Shown: positions 8,702 to 17,277 of the stretch, piece by piece
Numbering within the stretch: the first letter of the stretch is position 1
Layout: the number at the start of each line of letters is the position of its first letter
Assembly: GCF_014303395.1 (NCBI RefSeq)
Contig: NZ_CP060298.1
Coordinates: 3,801,001 to 3,865,000, forward strand
Source of the DNA: Nakamurella sp. PAMC28650
GTDB taxonomy: Bacteria; Actinomycetota; Actinomycetes; Mycobacteriales; Nakamurellaceae
Direction of reading: 5' to 3'
DNA length: 64,000 bases
Notes under the pieces: model-generated
What the model saw: only the letters and a program-made list of their open reading frames with translations
What the model was told of the DNA's origin: nothing
The model's database searches: none
Program-made: the position numbers and the translations under genes

Positions 8702-8834
8702 GACGCAGACGACTGTCCGCCGAGCGGTTTCACAGCAAGCATTGCGCCATCACTTTGCTCGCCCACATCTGCAACCACTACTTCTGGGATGAAGACCGCC
8801 GAATCCACCGGGCGGCGCAGCCAAGGAGGCAGTC

Positions 8835-9827
8835 GTGTTCGGACTCAAGTCACTGGCCCTGGGTTCCGCGACAGCGTTGCTGATCGCGATGGGGGCTCCG
8901 GCTGCGCACGCCGCCACCGGCGTCGCCTACGCCGCTGCTGCGACCACGACCGCCTCCGCGCACAGCACCGACTGGTCCGGCTGGGATGTCACCGGAAGCA
9001 CCTACACCTCGGTGTCGGCGGCGTGGACGGTGCCGACCGTCACGTGCGCCGCCGGGGAGACGAGCTATTCGGCGGACTGGGTCGGCCTGGACGGGGACGG
9101 CAGCAATTCCGTCGAGCAGACCGGGACCTCCTCCGACTGCTCTTCCGGAACGCCGACCTACTCCGCGTGGTACGAGTTCTACCCGGCCGTGGCGGTCTCC
9201 CTGACCAACACCGTCAAGGCCGGCGACAAGATCTCGGCCTCCGTGGTCGCGGTGAAGGGGACGGACAGATTCACGCTGGTGGTGACCGACAGCACGCAGC
9301 GGTGGACGAAGAGCGAGACCGGCGATTCGCCGTCCGGCACCGGGGCCTCGGCCGAGATCATCGCCGAGGCGCCGTCCGGCTCGGAACGGTCGGACAGCGT
9401 GCTGCCGTTGGCCGACTTCAAGACGGTGACCTTCTCCGACGTACTGGTCAACGGCAGCAAACTGGGTGCGGCCACCGGGGCCGGGAAGATTGCCATGGTC
9501 GACAACTACGAGAACCCGATGGCCACCGTCTCGGAACTGACCGGATCCGACAGGTTCACCGTGACCTGGGTGTCCAGCGGCAACTCGATCGGCACGCAGC
9601 AGTCCAGTTCGGGCCAGGGTGCGGCCGGGAGCTCCGGCGGGTTCGGATGGCCGGGCACGCAATCCGGCGTCGGCAGCTCCGGCTGGGGTGACCTGGGCGG
9701 CTGGACCGACACGATCGGCGAGGGCTACGGCGGTGGATACGGTGGCGGTGGATACGGTGGCGGATCCTCGGGTGCCGGCGGATCCGCGGACGGCAGCGGG
9801 GTCGGCCAGACCTACTGGCAGTCCTGA
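8835..9827 (+). CDS. Secreted G1-family glutamic endopeptidase
   Basis: A 330-residue exported protease of the eqolisin (peptidase A4/G1) fold. The signal peptide is residues 1-26 (cleavage after AHA). The mature domain shows the family signatures WSGW (47-50), SAAWTVP (61-67), WVGLDG (82-87) and YSAWYEFYP (109-117). By analogy with scytalidoglutamic peptidase, Gln95 (VEQTG) and Glu174 (SAEII) would be the catalytic dyad. The residue after that Glu is usually Trp in the family and is Ile here. From about 285 a Gly/Tyr/Ser-rich tail made of short GYGGG repeats follows, perhaps for wall or surface association. GTG 8835 has AAGGAGG 5 nt upstream. G1 enzymes act at acid pH. Confidence 0.85.
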   Translation: MFGLKSLALGSATALLIAMGAPAAHAATGVAYAAAATTTASAHSTDWSGWDVTGSTYTSVSAAWTVPTVTCAAGETSYSADWVGLDGDGSNSVEQTGTSSDCSSGTPTYSAWYEFYPAVAVSLTNTVKAGDKISASVVAVKGTDRFTLVVTDSTQRWTKSETGDSPSGTGASAEIIAEAPSGSERSDSVLPLADFKTVTFSDVLVNGSKLGAATGAGKIAMVDNYENPMATVSELTGSDRFTVTWVSSGNSIGTQQSSSGQGAAGSSGGFGWPGTQSGVGSSGWGDLGGWTDTIGEGYGGGYGGGGYGGGSSGAGGSADGSGVGQTYWQS

Positions 9828-9902
9828 ACCGCCCCTCGCGACCCACCTCCACCGCCTCGCCCGGCGACGTACTCTGCGAGTAGTGGCCAGGAAGGGCGAA
9901 CG

Positions 9903-10142
9903 ATGACGGACAGCGGTGCGATCGGTGCGGTGGGCACCATCAGCATTCCGACACGGGGAGAGCGTGGACCGGGGGAAGTGGTCCTGACGCTCGGTGGTGT
10001 CCGGGAGTGCTACATCGCCGACAGCGACGCCCCGATCGAGCGGGGCCAGTCGGTACTGGTGGTGGACGTCGCCCCCCATCGTCACGTGACTGTGGTGCCG
10101 TGGGCTGGATTCCCGGTCCCGGGGGCACCCGTTCCGCAGTGA
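9903..10142 (+). CDS. Small NfeD/OB-fold-like partner of flotillin
   Basis: A 79-residue protein without membrane segments. The core (GPGEVVLTLGGVRECYIADSD, then ERGQSVLVVDVAPHRHVTVVPW) has the beta-barrel pattern of the soluble OB-fold domain of NfeD proteins. It sits 93 bp upstream of a flotillin gene on the same strand, the usual NfeD-flotillin arrangement. The membrane part of NfeD is missing, so it may bind flotillin from the cytosol. Family assignment is by pattern and context; similarity is weak. Confidence 0.65.
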   Translation: MTDSGAIGAVGTISIPTRGERGPGEVVLTLGGVRECYIADSDAPIERGQSVLVVDVAPHRHVTVVPWAGFPVPGAPVPQ

Positions 10143-10235
10143 CGTGCGGGCGCTCGGCGACGAAAACCCGCGCGGTGCCCACCGCCCGTCCTATGCTGAC
10201 CGTCGAGGTCATCCGCACGAGGAAGAAGGCATCAC

Positions 10236-11384
10236 ATGTTCGGCTATCGGGTTCCTGATCCTGATGAGGCGCTGCTGATCTCCGGCGGGCGCTCCAGCAG
10301 TGGCGCGCCGTTCCGCGTCGTCATCGGGCACGGAGCGTTCGTACCGCCGATCTTCCGGAGGGCCAACCTGCTGTCCCTGGCGATGACGGAGTCCGAGGTC
10401 CAGGAGACCTGCGTGACCAAACAGGGCATCGCGCTGAACGTCAAGGCCGTGATCGCCTTCAAGGTCGGCGGGGATGTGGAGTCCATCGTTGCTGCCGGGC
10501 AGCGGTTCCTGTCCGACCAGGACCAGATGTCCATCCTGACGGGCCGCATCTTCGCCGGCCACCTGCGGTCGATCATCGGGTCGATGACGGTCGAGGAGAT
10601 CGTCACCGAGCGGCAGAAGCTGGCCACCGAGGTGCTGGATGGCTCCAAGGAGGAGATGGCCAAGATCGGTCTGACCGTCGACGCCCTGCAGATCCAGTCG
10701 ATCGACGACGGACGGCTCGGCTACATCGCTGCGATGTCGGCGCCGCACAACGCCGCGATCCAGCAGGCCGCGGCCATCGCGCAGTCCAACGCCAATCAGA
10801 TGGCCGCCCAGGCCGAGCAGGATTCGCTGCGCAAGCAGGCCGAGTACCAGCGGCAGACGACGATCGTGCAGGCCCAGTACAAGGCCGAGGTCGACAAGGC
10901 GCAGGCCTCGGCCGCGCAGGCCGGTCCGTTGTCCCAGGCACAGGCCCAGCTCGAGGTGCTGCAGGCCCAGAAGGATGTCGCCGAGCGCAACGCCGAGCTG
11001 CGCGAGCAGCAGTTGGTCGCCGAGGTGGTCAAGCCCGCCCAGGCCGAGGCCGAGAAGACCAAGATCCTGGCCGCCGCCGAAGCCGAGAAGATCCAGATCC
11101 TGGCCGCTGCCGCCGCTTCCAACAACCGCGTGGCCCTGGACCGGATGCTGATCGAGCAACTCCCGGAGATCGTCAAGTCGGCCGCCCAGGGGCTCAACGG
11201 TGCCAATGTGACGGTGCTGAATGGCGCCGACGGACTCGGCGACATCGCTGCGTCCCTCGTCGGTCAGGGCTCGGCGATCTTCGAGGCGGTCCGCAAGGGC
11301 TTCCAGGGCGGGGCTCCGAACACTGGCAGCACCAACGGGTCTGCCCCCAAACCCGTCAAGATCACCCCCGAACTGATGACCTGA
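10236..11384 (+). CDS. Flotillin-family (SPFH) protein
   Basis: A 382-residue flotillin-like membrane scaffold. The SPFH domain (about 1-165) includes VQETCVTKQGIALNVKAVIAFKV and an MTVEEIVTER segment. A long Ala/Glu/Gln-rich coiled coil (about 170-310) with repeated AEAEK units drives oligomer formation. The C-terminus is a short GANVTVLNGADGL segment and a polar tail. There is no clear N-terminal hydrophobic helix, so membrane binding may be peripheral or through the small upstream partner. ATG 10236 has GAAGAAGG 7 nt upstream. A long repeat-based hairpin at 11391-11471 follows the stop. It is the second of three SPFH-type proteins in the window. Confidence 0.88.
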   Translation: MFGYRVPDPDEALLISGGRSSSGAPFRVVIGHGAFVPPIFRRANLLSLAMTESEVQETCVTKQGIALNVKAVIAFKVGGDVESIVAAGQRFLSDQDQMSILTGRIFAGHLRSIIGSMTVEEIVTERQKLATEVLDGSKEEMAKIGLTVDALQIQSIDDGRLGYIAAMSAPHNAAIQQAAAIAQSNANQMAAQAEQDSLRKQAEYQRQTTIVQAQYKAEVDKAQASAAQAGPLSQAQAQLEVLQAQKDVAERNAELREQQLVAEVVKPAQAEAEKTKILAAAEAEKIQILAAAAASNNRVALDRMLIEQLPEIVKSAAQGLNGANVTVLNGADGLGDIAASLVGQGSAIFEAVRKGFQGGAPNTGSTNGSAPKPVKITPELMT

Positions 11385-11390
11385 GTCCCG

Positions 11391-11471
11391 CGCATACCGA
11401 ACTGCCCTGCGCATACCGAACTGCCCCCGTCGCGCCACTTTCAGCCGATTTCGGGCAGTTCGGTATGCGCG
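11391..11471. repeat. Direct plus inverted 18-bp repeats between convergent genes
   Basis: GCGCATACCGAACTGCCC occurs at 11391-11408 and again at 11410-11427. Its exact reverse complement is at 11454-11471. Either direct copy can pair with the inverted one, giving two mutually exclusive 18-bp stems. It lies between the flotillin stop (11384) and the convergent guanine deaminase stop (11480) and could act as a two-way terminator. Confidence 0.8.
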
Positions 11472-11479
11472 GGGCACCG

Positions 11480-12769
11480 TCAGCCGCGGATCAGTCGGCC
11501 GCCGACCCAGACCGACACCACGTCGGCGGGGGTGGCGAGAGCGAAAACCCTGGCCAGCGCGTCGGTTGGATCGGCGGCATTGGCCAGGTTGACCGCGAGC
11601 TGGGTCCCCGGGGCCGGCCGGATCAGGACGGCGTCGAAGGACTTGCCCACGCCGAAGTCGCCGAGCTGGTGGTCCAACCCGAGAGCCCGTGCCCCCGCAC
11701 GGGTGGCCAGGTAGAGAAGGTGGACGGGACTCAGCGGCCGGCCCTGCACGCCGAGCAGCTGTTGGACGAAGTAGGCCTGCAGGGCCTCCTTGATCAGGAA
11801 CAATCCTGTCCCGGCCCCGACGTCCGACCCAAGCGCGACGCCGACCCCGTGCTCCAGATGACGACGCAGCGGGAACAGGCCGCTGCCGAGGGCGGCATTG
11901 CTGGTCGGGCAGTGCGACACCCAGGCGCCGGTGTCCCCCATCAACGCCAGCTCGGCGTCCCCGGCGTGGACGTTGTGGGCGAAGACGCTGCGCGACGTCA
12001 CCAGCCCATGACGGTGGTAGGTGTCGAGGTAGTCGCGGCTCCCGGCGAACAACGCGGCGACACTCCGGACCTCGGCGAGGTTCTCGTTGAGGTGCGAGGT
12101 GAACCAGAGGTCCTCGCCCAGCAGTTCGCCGCAGACCTCGAGCATGGCGTCCGTCGTCGAGAGGGCGAACCGCGGCGTGACGGCGTAGCGGATCCGGCCC
12201 CGGCCGTGCCACCTCCGGATCAGCTCGCGACTCCGGGTCAGCGCCTGGTCCGGCGTGCAGAGCAGGTCAGGTCGCAGGATCCGGTCGCTGACGACCAGAC
12301 CGGAGGTGATGTTCAGCCCGACCTGTTCGGCCTGCTCGAAGAACACGTCCATCGCCGCAGCGAAATGGGCACCGAACACCAACGCGGTGGTGGTGCCCGA
12401 CGACACCAGGTTGGCCAGGAAATCGGTGGCGACCGCCGCGGCGTACCCGCGGTCGGCGAGCCGGCTCTCCTCCGGCAGCGCACACCTCTCCAGCCAGTCC
12501 AGCAGCGGCATCCCGAGACCACCGATGGCACGGATCTGCGGCAGGTGGACGTGGGTGTCGACGAAGCCGGGCAGCAGGATCCCGCCGTCGAGGTCGACCA
12601 CCGACTCCTCCGGGTGCAAGCCGGACAATGTAGCGAAAGACCCACGCGCCGTGATGATTCCGTCGGACACCAGCACGGCGCCGTCCTGGTCGGACACCAT
12701 CGCGTCGGCGGATTCGCCGGCGAACGGATCGCCGGGCGTGTCGATCACGGTGGCGCGGTACAGGGTCAT
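11480..12769 (-). CDS. guaD: Guanine deaminase (amidohydrolase)
   Basis: A 429-residue metal-dependent amidohydrolase that would convert guanine to xanthine and ammonia. The metal-binding HxH is in PGFVDTHVHLPQ (His73, His75). The following LLDWLERCALPEE segment matches the guanine deaminase subgroup rather than general cytosine or atrazine hydrolases. Further ligands are in SHLNEN, FAHNVHAGD and LGSDVGAG. The C-terminal KSFDAVLI region closes the beta-sandwich. ATG 12769 starts MTLYRATVIDTP, the typical N-terminus; the open frame above it is not conserved-looking. It is divergent from a Bcr/CflA exporter, with 188 bp between. Confidence 0.88.
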   Translation of the reverse strand: MTLYRATVIDTPGDPFAGESADAMVSDQDGAVLVSDGIITARGSFATLSGLHPEESVVDLDGGILLPGFVDTHVHLPQIRAIGGLGMPLLDWLERCALPEESRLADRGYAAAVATDFLANLVSSGTTTALVFGAHFAAAMDVFFEQAEQVGLNITSGLVVSDRILRPDLLCTPDQALTRSRELIRRWHGRGRIRYAVTPRFALSTTDAMLEVCGELLGEDLWFTSHLNENLAEVRSVAALFAGSRDYLDTYHRHGLVTSRSVFAHNVHAGDAELALMGDTGAWVSHCPTSNAALGSGLFPLRRHLEHGVGVALGSDVGAGTGLFLIKEALQAYFVQQLLGVQGRPLSPVHLLYLATRAGARALGLDHQLGDFGVGKSFDAVLIRPAPGTQLAVNLANAADPTDALARVFALATPADVVSVWVGGRLIRG

Positions 12770-12957
12770 ACCGCAGAGCAAACCAAACCCACATGTCACG
12801 CCGGTAACGGCATCCTGCTCCGCGTCGACCCACCCCGGGGAGTCCAAGATCACAGCCACCGACAGGTGAACATCGCCCGACGGGCGGGCCATCCGCCGGA
12901 TCGAAACGATTTAATACAGACGTCCCACCCACCCTCGAGTACCCCGCTTGGACCCCT

Positions 12958-14262
12958 GTGAACGACGTTCTGGCCAGCTCCACGCACCCCGGCGATCTCA
13001 CCGCCGCCGCCACCGGTCACCCTCGACGGAGCACGACCCACCCCCGACCGAGCGCGACCAGGCTGGCCGTGTTGCTCGGTGCGTTGACCGCGATCGGTCC
13101 CCTCACCATCGACATGTACCTGCCTGCGCTTCCCACCATCGCCCGCCACTTCGTCGCTTCGGACTCCGCGGCGCAGGCCACGCTGACGGGTTCCCTGCTC
13201 GGCCTGGCGTTCGGGCAGTTGCTGGTCGGACCGCTGGCGGATTCGTTCGGTCGTCGTGCGCCGTTGATCGCAGGCATGCTCCTGCACGTCCTGGCGTCCG
13301 TGTTCTGTGCGCTGGTTCCGAACATCGAGTTGCTCACCGTGGCCCGGACGCTGCAGGGTGTGGGCGCATCGGCCGGCGCCGTGGTCGCACTGGCCATCAT
13401 TCGCGATCGGTACACGGGAATGGCTGCGGCCAAACTCATGTCGCGTCTGATGCTGGTGACCGGGGTGGCGCCCGTGCTGGCCCCGACCGTCGGCAGCTTC
13501 ATGCTGCGGGTGACGTCGTGGAACGGCCTGTTCGTGGTGCTGGCCGTGGCTGGCGGGGTGCTGGCATCGCTGTCGGCCTTCGTCGTCCCGGAGACCCATC
13601 CGCCGCACCGGCGTCAACGGGCCGGCATCGGCCACACGTTCCGCACCTACGGCTCGCTGATCCTCGAGCGCCAGTTCATCGGCCTGTGCCTGACCGCCGG
13701 CCTGGCCATGACGGTGATCCTCGGGTACGTCAGCGGATCGTCCTTCGTGCTGCAGCAGCAGTACGGCCTCTCGTCCGCGGTGTTCGGCCTGGTCTTCGCC
13801 GCGAACTCCATCGGCCTGATCTCCGCGAGCCAGCTGAACCCGTTGCTGCTGCGCAGGTTCAGCGCCGCGCAGATCCTGATCGGATCGCTGGTGGCGTGCG
13901 CGGTGTCGGCGGCGGTGATGGTGGTGCTCACGGCCAGCGGCACGATGGGCATCTGGGGACTGCTGATCCCGCTGTTCTTCACCATCGCGACCGCCGGGCT
14001 CGCGCTGCCGAACGTCCCGGCCCTTGCGCTGGCGCGGCATGGCGCCAGGGCCGGTACGGCGGCCGCCCTACTCGGGGCCTGTCAGTTCGGCATCGGGGCG
14101 ATGCTGTCCCCGCTGGTCGGAATCGGCGGGACGGTGACCGCGGCCGGCATGGCCGTGGTCGTCTTCGCCGCGGCCCTGCTGGGCAGCCTGGTCCTCATCG
14201 TGTTCGCCCGGCCCCTGACGATCGAGGTCGCCGACGACCCGGGCGTCATGGTGATGCACTGA
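12958..14262 (+). CDS. Bcr/CflA-family MFS drug exporter
   Basis: A 434-residue transporter with 12 predicted membrane helices after a polar N-terminus of about 35 residues. Subfamily signatures include TIDMYLPALPTIA in helix 1, GQLLVGPLADSFGRR (MFS motif A) and ARTLQGVGASAG. The family exports drugs such as bicyclomycin or chloramphenicol, and some members export cysteine or purine-like compounds. GTG 12958 is used; its ribosome binding site is weak. Divergence from guanine deaminase hints at a link to purine metabolism, but this is only context. Confidence 0.85.
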   Translation: MNDVLASSTHPGDLTAAATGHPRRSTTHPRPSATRLAVLLGALTAIGPLTIDMYLPALPTIARHFVASDSAAQATLTGSLLGLAFGQLLVGPLADSFGRRAPLIAGMLLHVLASVFCALVPNIELLTVARTLQGVGASAGAVVALAIIRDRYTGMAAAKLMSRLMLVTGVAPVLAPTVGSFMLRVTSWNGLFVVLAVAGGVLASLSAFVVPETHPPHRRQRAGIGHTFRTYGSLILERQFIGLCLTAGLAMTVILGYVSGSSFVLQQQYGLSSAVFGLVFAANSIGLISASQLNPLLLRRFSAAQILIGSLVACAVSAAVMVVLTASGTMGIWGLLIPLFFTIATAGLALPNVPALALARHGARAGTAAALLGACQFGIGAMLSPLVGIGGTVTAAGMAVVVFAAALLGSLVLIVFARPLTIEVADDPGVMVMH

Positions 14263-14290
14263 CGGCGCATCGCTTTGATCCGCGCAGATC

Positions 14291-15064
14291 TCAGCTCGTC
14301 CGGTGGACTTTGTGCTGCGCCGCCTGGGCTCTGGGCCGCAGCACGAGCAGGTCGACGTTGACATGGGCCGGCCTGGTCACCGCCCAGCAGACCGTGTCGG
14401 CGACGTCGTCAGCCGTCAGCGGCTCCTCGACACCCTGGTAGACCGCGGCCGCCTTCGACGTGTCGCCGCGCATCCGGTTGACGGCGAACTCGTCGGTACG
14501 GACCATGCCCGGCGCGATCTCGATCACCCGGACCGGCTGGTCGAACAGTTCCAGGCGCAGGGTCGCGGCGATCGCGTGGGTGCCGTGCTTGGTAGCGACG
14601 TACCCGCCACCGCCTTCGTAGGCGACGAAGCCTGCCGTCGAGGACATGACGACGATCGTTCCGGCGCCGCCGGCGATCAGCTTCGGCAGGAGGGCCTGCG
14701 TCACCTGCAGCGTGCCCATCACGTTGACCTCGAACATGGCGCGCCAGTCTGCCGGATCGGCCGTGGCGACCGGGTCGGCCCCGAAAGCGCCGCCGGCGTT
14801 GTTGAACAACACGTCGACCCGGTCGAGCGTCGCCGCGAACTTCTGCACCGCCTCGCGGTCGGTCACGTCCAGTTGATAGGCGGCGCCGCCGATCTCGTCG
14901 GCAAGTGCGGTGAGTCGGTCGAGCCGGCGGGCGGCGAGGACCACCCGGTACCCGGCGGCGGCCAGTTGCCGTGCGGTCGCCGCTCCGATGCCACTGCTGG
15001 CGCCGGTGACGACTGCGACCTTGCGGTCGTCGGGTGGTGCGGACGTGCTGGTGTCGAGCTGCAT
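14291..15064 (-). CDS. Short-chain dehydrogenase/reductase (YdfG-like)
   Basis: A 257-residue classical SDR. The nucleotide-binding motif TGASSGIG (about 20-27) is followed by AARR, which suggests NADP preference. The NNAG motif, the catalytic Ser in VVMSSTAG and YVATK supply the active site. Overall similarity is to YdfG-type enzymes that oxidise beta-hydroxy acids such as serine and allo-threonine, but substrates vary widely. ATG 15064 has AAGGAGA 8 nt upstream. It is convergent with the Bcr/CflA gene (28 bp between stops) and lies downstream of a carboxylesterase on the same strand. Confidence 0.85.
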   Translation of the reverse strand: MQLDTSTSAPPDDRKVAVVTGASSGIGAATARQLAAAGYRVVLAARRLDRLTALADEIGGAAYQLDVTDREAVQKFAATLDRVDVLFNNAGGAFGADPVATADPADWRAMFEVNVMGTLQVTQALLPKLIAGGAGTIVVMSSTAGFVAYEGGGGYVATKHGTHAIAATLRLELFDQPVRVIEIAPGMVRTDEFAVNRMRGDTSKAAAVYQGVEEPLTADDVADTVCWAVTRPAHVNVDLLVLRPRAQAAQHKVHRTS

Positions 15065-15122
15065 GCCGGGGTCTCCTTCGCGGGTTCCCCGCAAGCGTTG
15101 CACATCGGGACCGTCCGATCTG

Positions 15123-16604
15123 CTACCGGATGCCGGCCCAGACCGAGCGCTCGGCCGGCCTGGGATCGCTGACCAGGGCGTTGGTCTCGTCGAATCGCAT
15201 GACGTTCCGCTCCGCGCCGTAGGGGGGCCAACCCGGCCGGCCCTCCCGGATGAAGGACACCCAGGCAGCGTGCATCGAGTCGGCCAGCGCCTGGGGAGGG
15301 TGGTTCCCCGTCATCGGGCGTCCCTGCGGATCGGCCAGGTTGTCGAACGTGAAGCCGATCTCGAGTGCGTGGCAGGCGCCCAGGGCACCGTCGAACTGCG
15401 GGCTGCGCCAGGCGAACTCGTAGCTGTGGGTGTCGAGCCCCAGCGCCGACCTGGCCTCCGCGAGCCGGACTGCCGGCAGCCGGAAGAACCAGTCGGTGTA
15501 GATCGCCGTCATGAGCTCACCCGGGGTGGCATCCGGTCGGTCCGACCGGTAGGTGTCGATCAGGGTCGCGGCGTCTGCGCCGAGGGCGGGCAGCATCGAG
15601 CGCAGGAGGTTCTCGTCGACCATCGCGGCGAATCCGTTGGGCACCAGGAAGAGCGCGTGCTCGTCGAGGTTCGACCCGACGAGCACCTCGATGTCGGCGG
15701 AGGCTCCCCCGACGATCGCGTCGATCGGCCGCTGCGGCACGATGTCGCCGTCCACGATCGGCTCGAACGCCATCAGGTTGACGGTGATCTCGGCCCACCG
15801 GGCCGGGTCGGGTGCGGTGAGGATCGACTCGGAGACCGCCGCCTGTGCGGCGACGAGGTCGGCGACCGGGACCGAACCCAGGCCGGACGCGGTCGGCTCC
15901 ACGCCGAGTCGGTGCGCCACGTCTGCGATGACCCGTTCGGCGGTGGCCGGCGTGAGTGTGTGGTGCCCGGCCCCGCTCTGCAGGATCGCCCGCCGGAACA
16001 ATCCCTCGGCCAGGGGCATGGACAGCAACGTGCCGATGCTCATCGCGCCCGCTGACTCGCCGGCGATCGTGACACGAGCGGGATCGCCGCCGAACTGTGC
16101 GATGTTGTCGCGGACCCAGGTGAGGGCGGCCACCTGGTCGAGCAGGCCGCGGTTGGGCACCGCATCGGTGACGGCTCCGAATCCGTCCACCCCGAGCCGG
16201 TAGTTGATGCTGACGCACGCCACACCATCCCGGGCGAAGGCGGTGCCGTCGTAGATCGGGACGGCCCCGCTGCCGTTGACGAACGCACCGCCGTGGATCC
16301 ACACGAGCACCGGCAGGTCGGCTGCATCCTGCGGCGTCCACACGTTGAGATTGAGGCAGCCCTGGCCGGCGACCTGCGGATCCGGCAGGAGCGCGTCGAT
16401 CGGGGGGGCGTAGCCGGGCTTGGGTGCGGTGGCCCCGAATTCGGTGGCCTCCCGGATGCCGCTCCAGGCCCGCGCCGGTGCAGGTGCCGCGAACCTCCGT
16501 TCGCCGAACGGCTCGTCCGCGTAGGGAATGCCGAGGAACGAGCGCACGCCGTCCTTCTCGTGCCCGCGCAGCTGTCCCTGTGCGACGGTGACCATCGGAT
16601 CCAT
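15123..16604 (-). CDS. Type B carboxylesterase
   Basis: A 493-residue alpha/beta-hydrolase of the carboxylesterase/para-nitrobenzyl esterase group. The oxyanion-hole motif is VWIHGGAFVNGSG and the nucleophile is Ser in GESAGA. The acid residue lies in the DEHALF region and the base is His in GACHALEIGFTF. The N-terminal GQLRGHEKDGVRSFLGIPYAD is typical of the family. ATG 16604 has AGAGGAGA 5 nt upstream. There is no signal peptide, so it is cytoplasmic. It may form a transcript with the SDR gene 58 bp downstream. Confidence 0.88.
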   Translation of the reverse strand: MDPMVTVAQGQLRGHEKDGVRSFLGIPYADEPFGERRFAAPAPARAWSGIREATEFGATAPKPGYAPPIDALLPDPQVAGQGCLNLNVWTPQDAADLPVLVWIHGGAFVNGSGAVPIYDGTAFARDGVACVSINYRLGVDGFGAVTDAVPNRGLLDQVAALTWVRDNIAQFGGDPARVTIAGESAGAMSIGTLLSMPLAEGLFRRAILQSGAGHHTLTPATAERVIADVAHRLGVEPTASGLGSVPVADLVAAQAAVSESILTAPDPARWAEITVNLMAFEPIVDGDIVPQRPIDAIVGGASADIEVLVGSNLDEHALFLVPNGFAAMVDENLLRSMLPALGADAATLIDTYRSDRPDATPGELMTAIYTDWFFRLPAVRLAEARSALGLDTHSYEFAWRSPQFDGALGACHALEIGFTFDNLADPQGRPMTGNHPPQALADSMHAAWVSFIREGRPGWPPYGAERNVMRFDETNALVSDPRPAERSVWAGIR

Positions 16605-17277
16605 CGTTTCTCCTCTGTGCACGGTGCCTGCTCCACGGCCCTGTGGAACGAGTTCACCCACCGGAAATACCCGATTCACACTAGGGCCTGCTCCTGACGA
16701 GCAGCGACCGGCCCCGCGGTCGGCATTTGTCCGGTCCTGGCGCAAACGAGTCCGTTTGACGGGGGCACGGACATCAATGGATGCCCCTCCGCCCCGGCAA
16801 TTCGGTCAGAACGCCCCTCGCGCGCTGCGTTTCGGTCCGATAGCGGGCAGACCCCGAATGGGATCCGATCCCGAACATGACGGGGACAACAAATCGTCGT
16901 TACTTCTGCCGCAGGTCGGTTTTGTCGGTCCGGCACCCCATCACGCCTTCGCAGAGCCCTGCCGGGAGAAATGGTCAAGAAATGGTAAACACTCCGAAGG
17001 AATGATCTTCCATGGGCTGCAACCTTTCTCGTCGCCAAGGTCGAAGACGGCAGTAGGGGGTTCGGTGCCACTCGTGCACGGGGGGCCGGACCTCGTGCCG
17101 GACCCGGCGACACGTCGCCGGTGAAACACCCTGGTGCCTTGACGATGGTCGCGCGGACCTGCAATATTTCGCATCACACGGCATTCCCGCGATACTCCCG
17201 GTACACCGGCAGCACACCGTTGTGCAGCGACACGTTCATCGGCACGTCCATCAGCACGTTCGTCATCAGGAGGATGC
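16605..17277. other. 673-bp intergenic region without a recognised gene
   Basis: It separates the divergent esterase and APC permease genes. I see no convincing ORF, tRNA or known riboswitch. It contains a small hairpin CCGGCGAC/GTCGCCGG (about 17104-17121) and three 12-bp repeats before the permease. Promoters for both flanking genes must lie here. Confidence 0.5.
17231..17266 (+). repeat. Three degenerate 12-bp tandem repeats before the permease
   Basis: CACGTTCATCGG, CACGTCCATCAG and CACGTTCGTCAT run head to tail and end 3 bp before the AGGAGG ribosome binding site of the permease at 17278. They lie in the 5' leader and could bind a regulator or affect translation. Confidence 0.6.
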
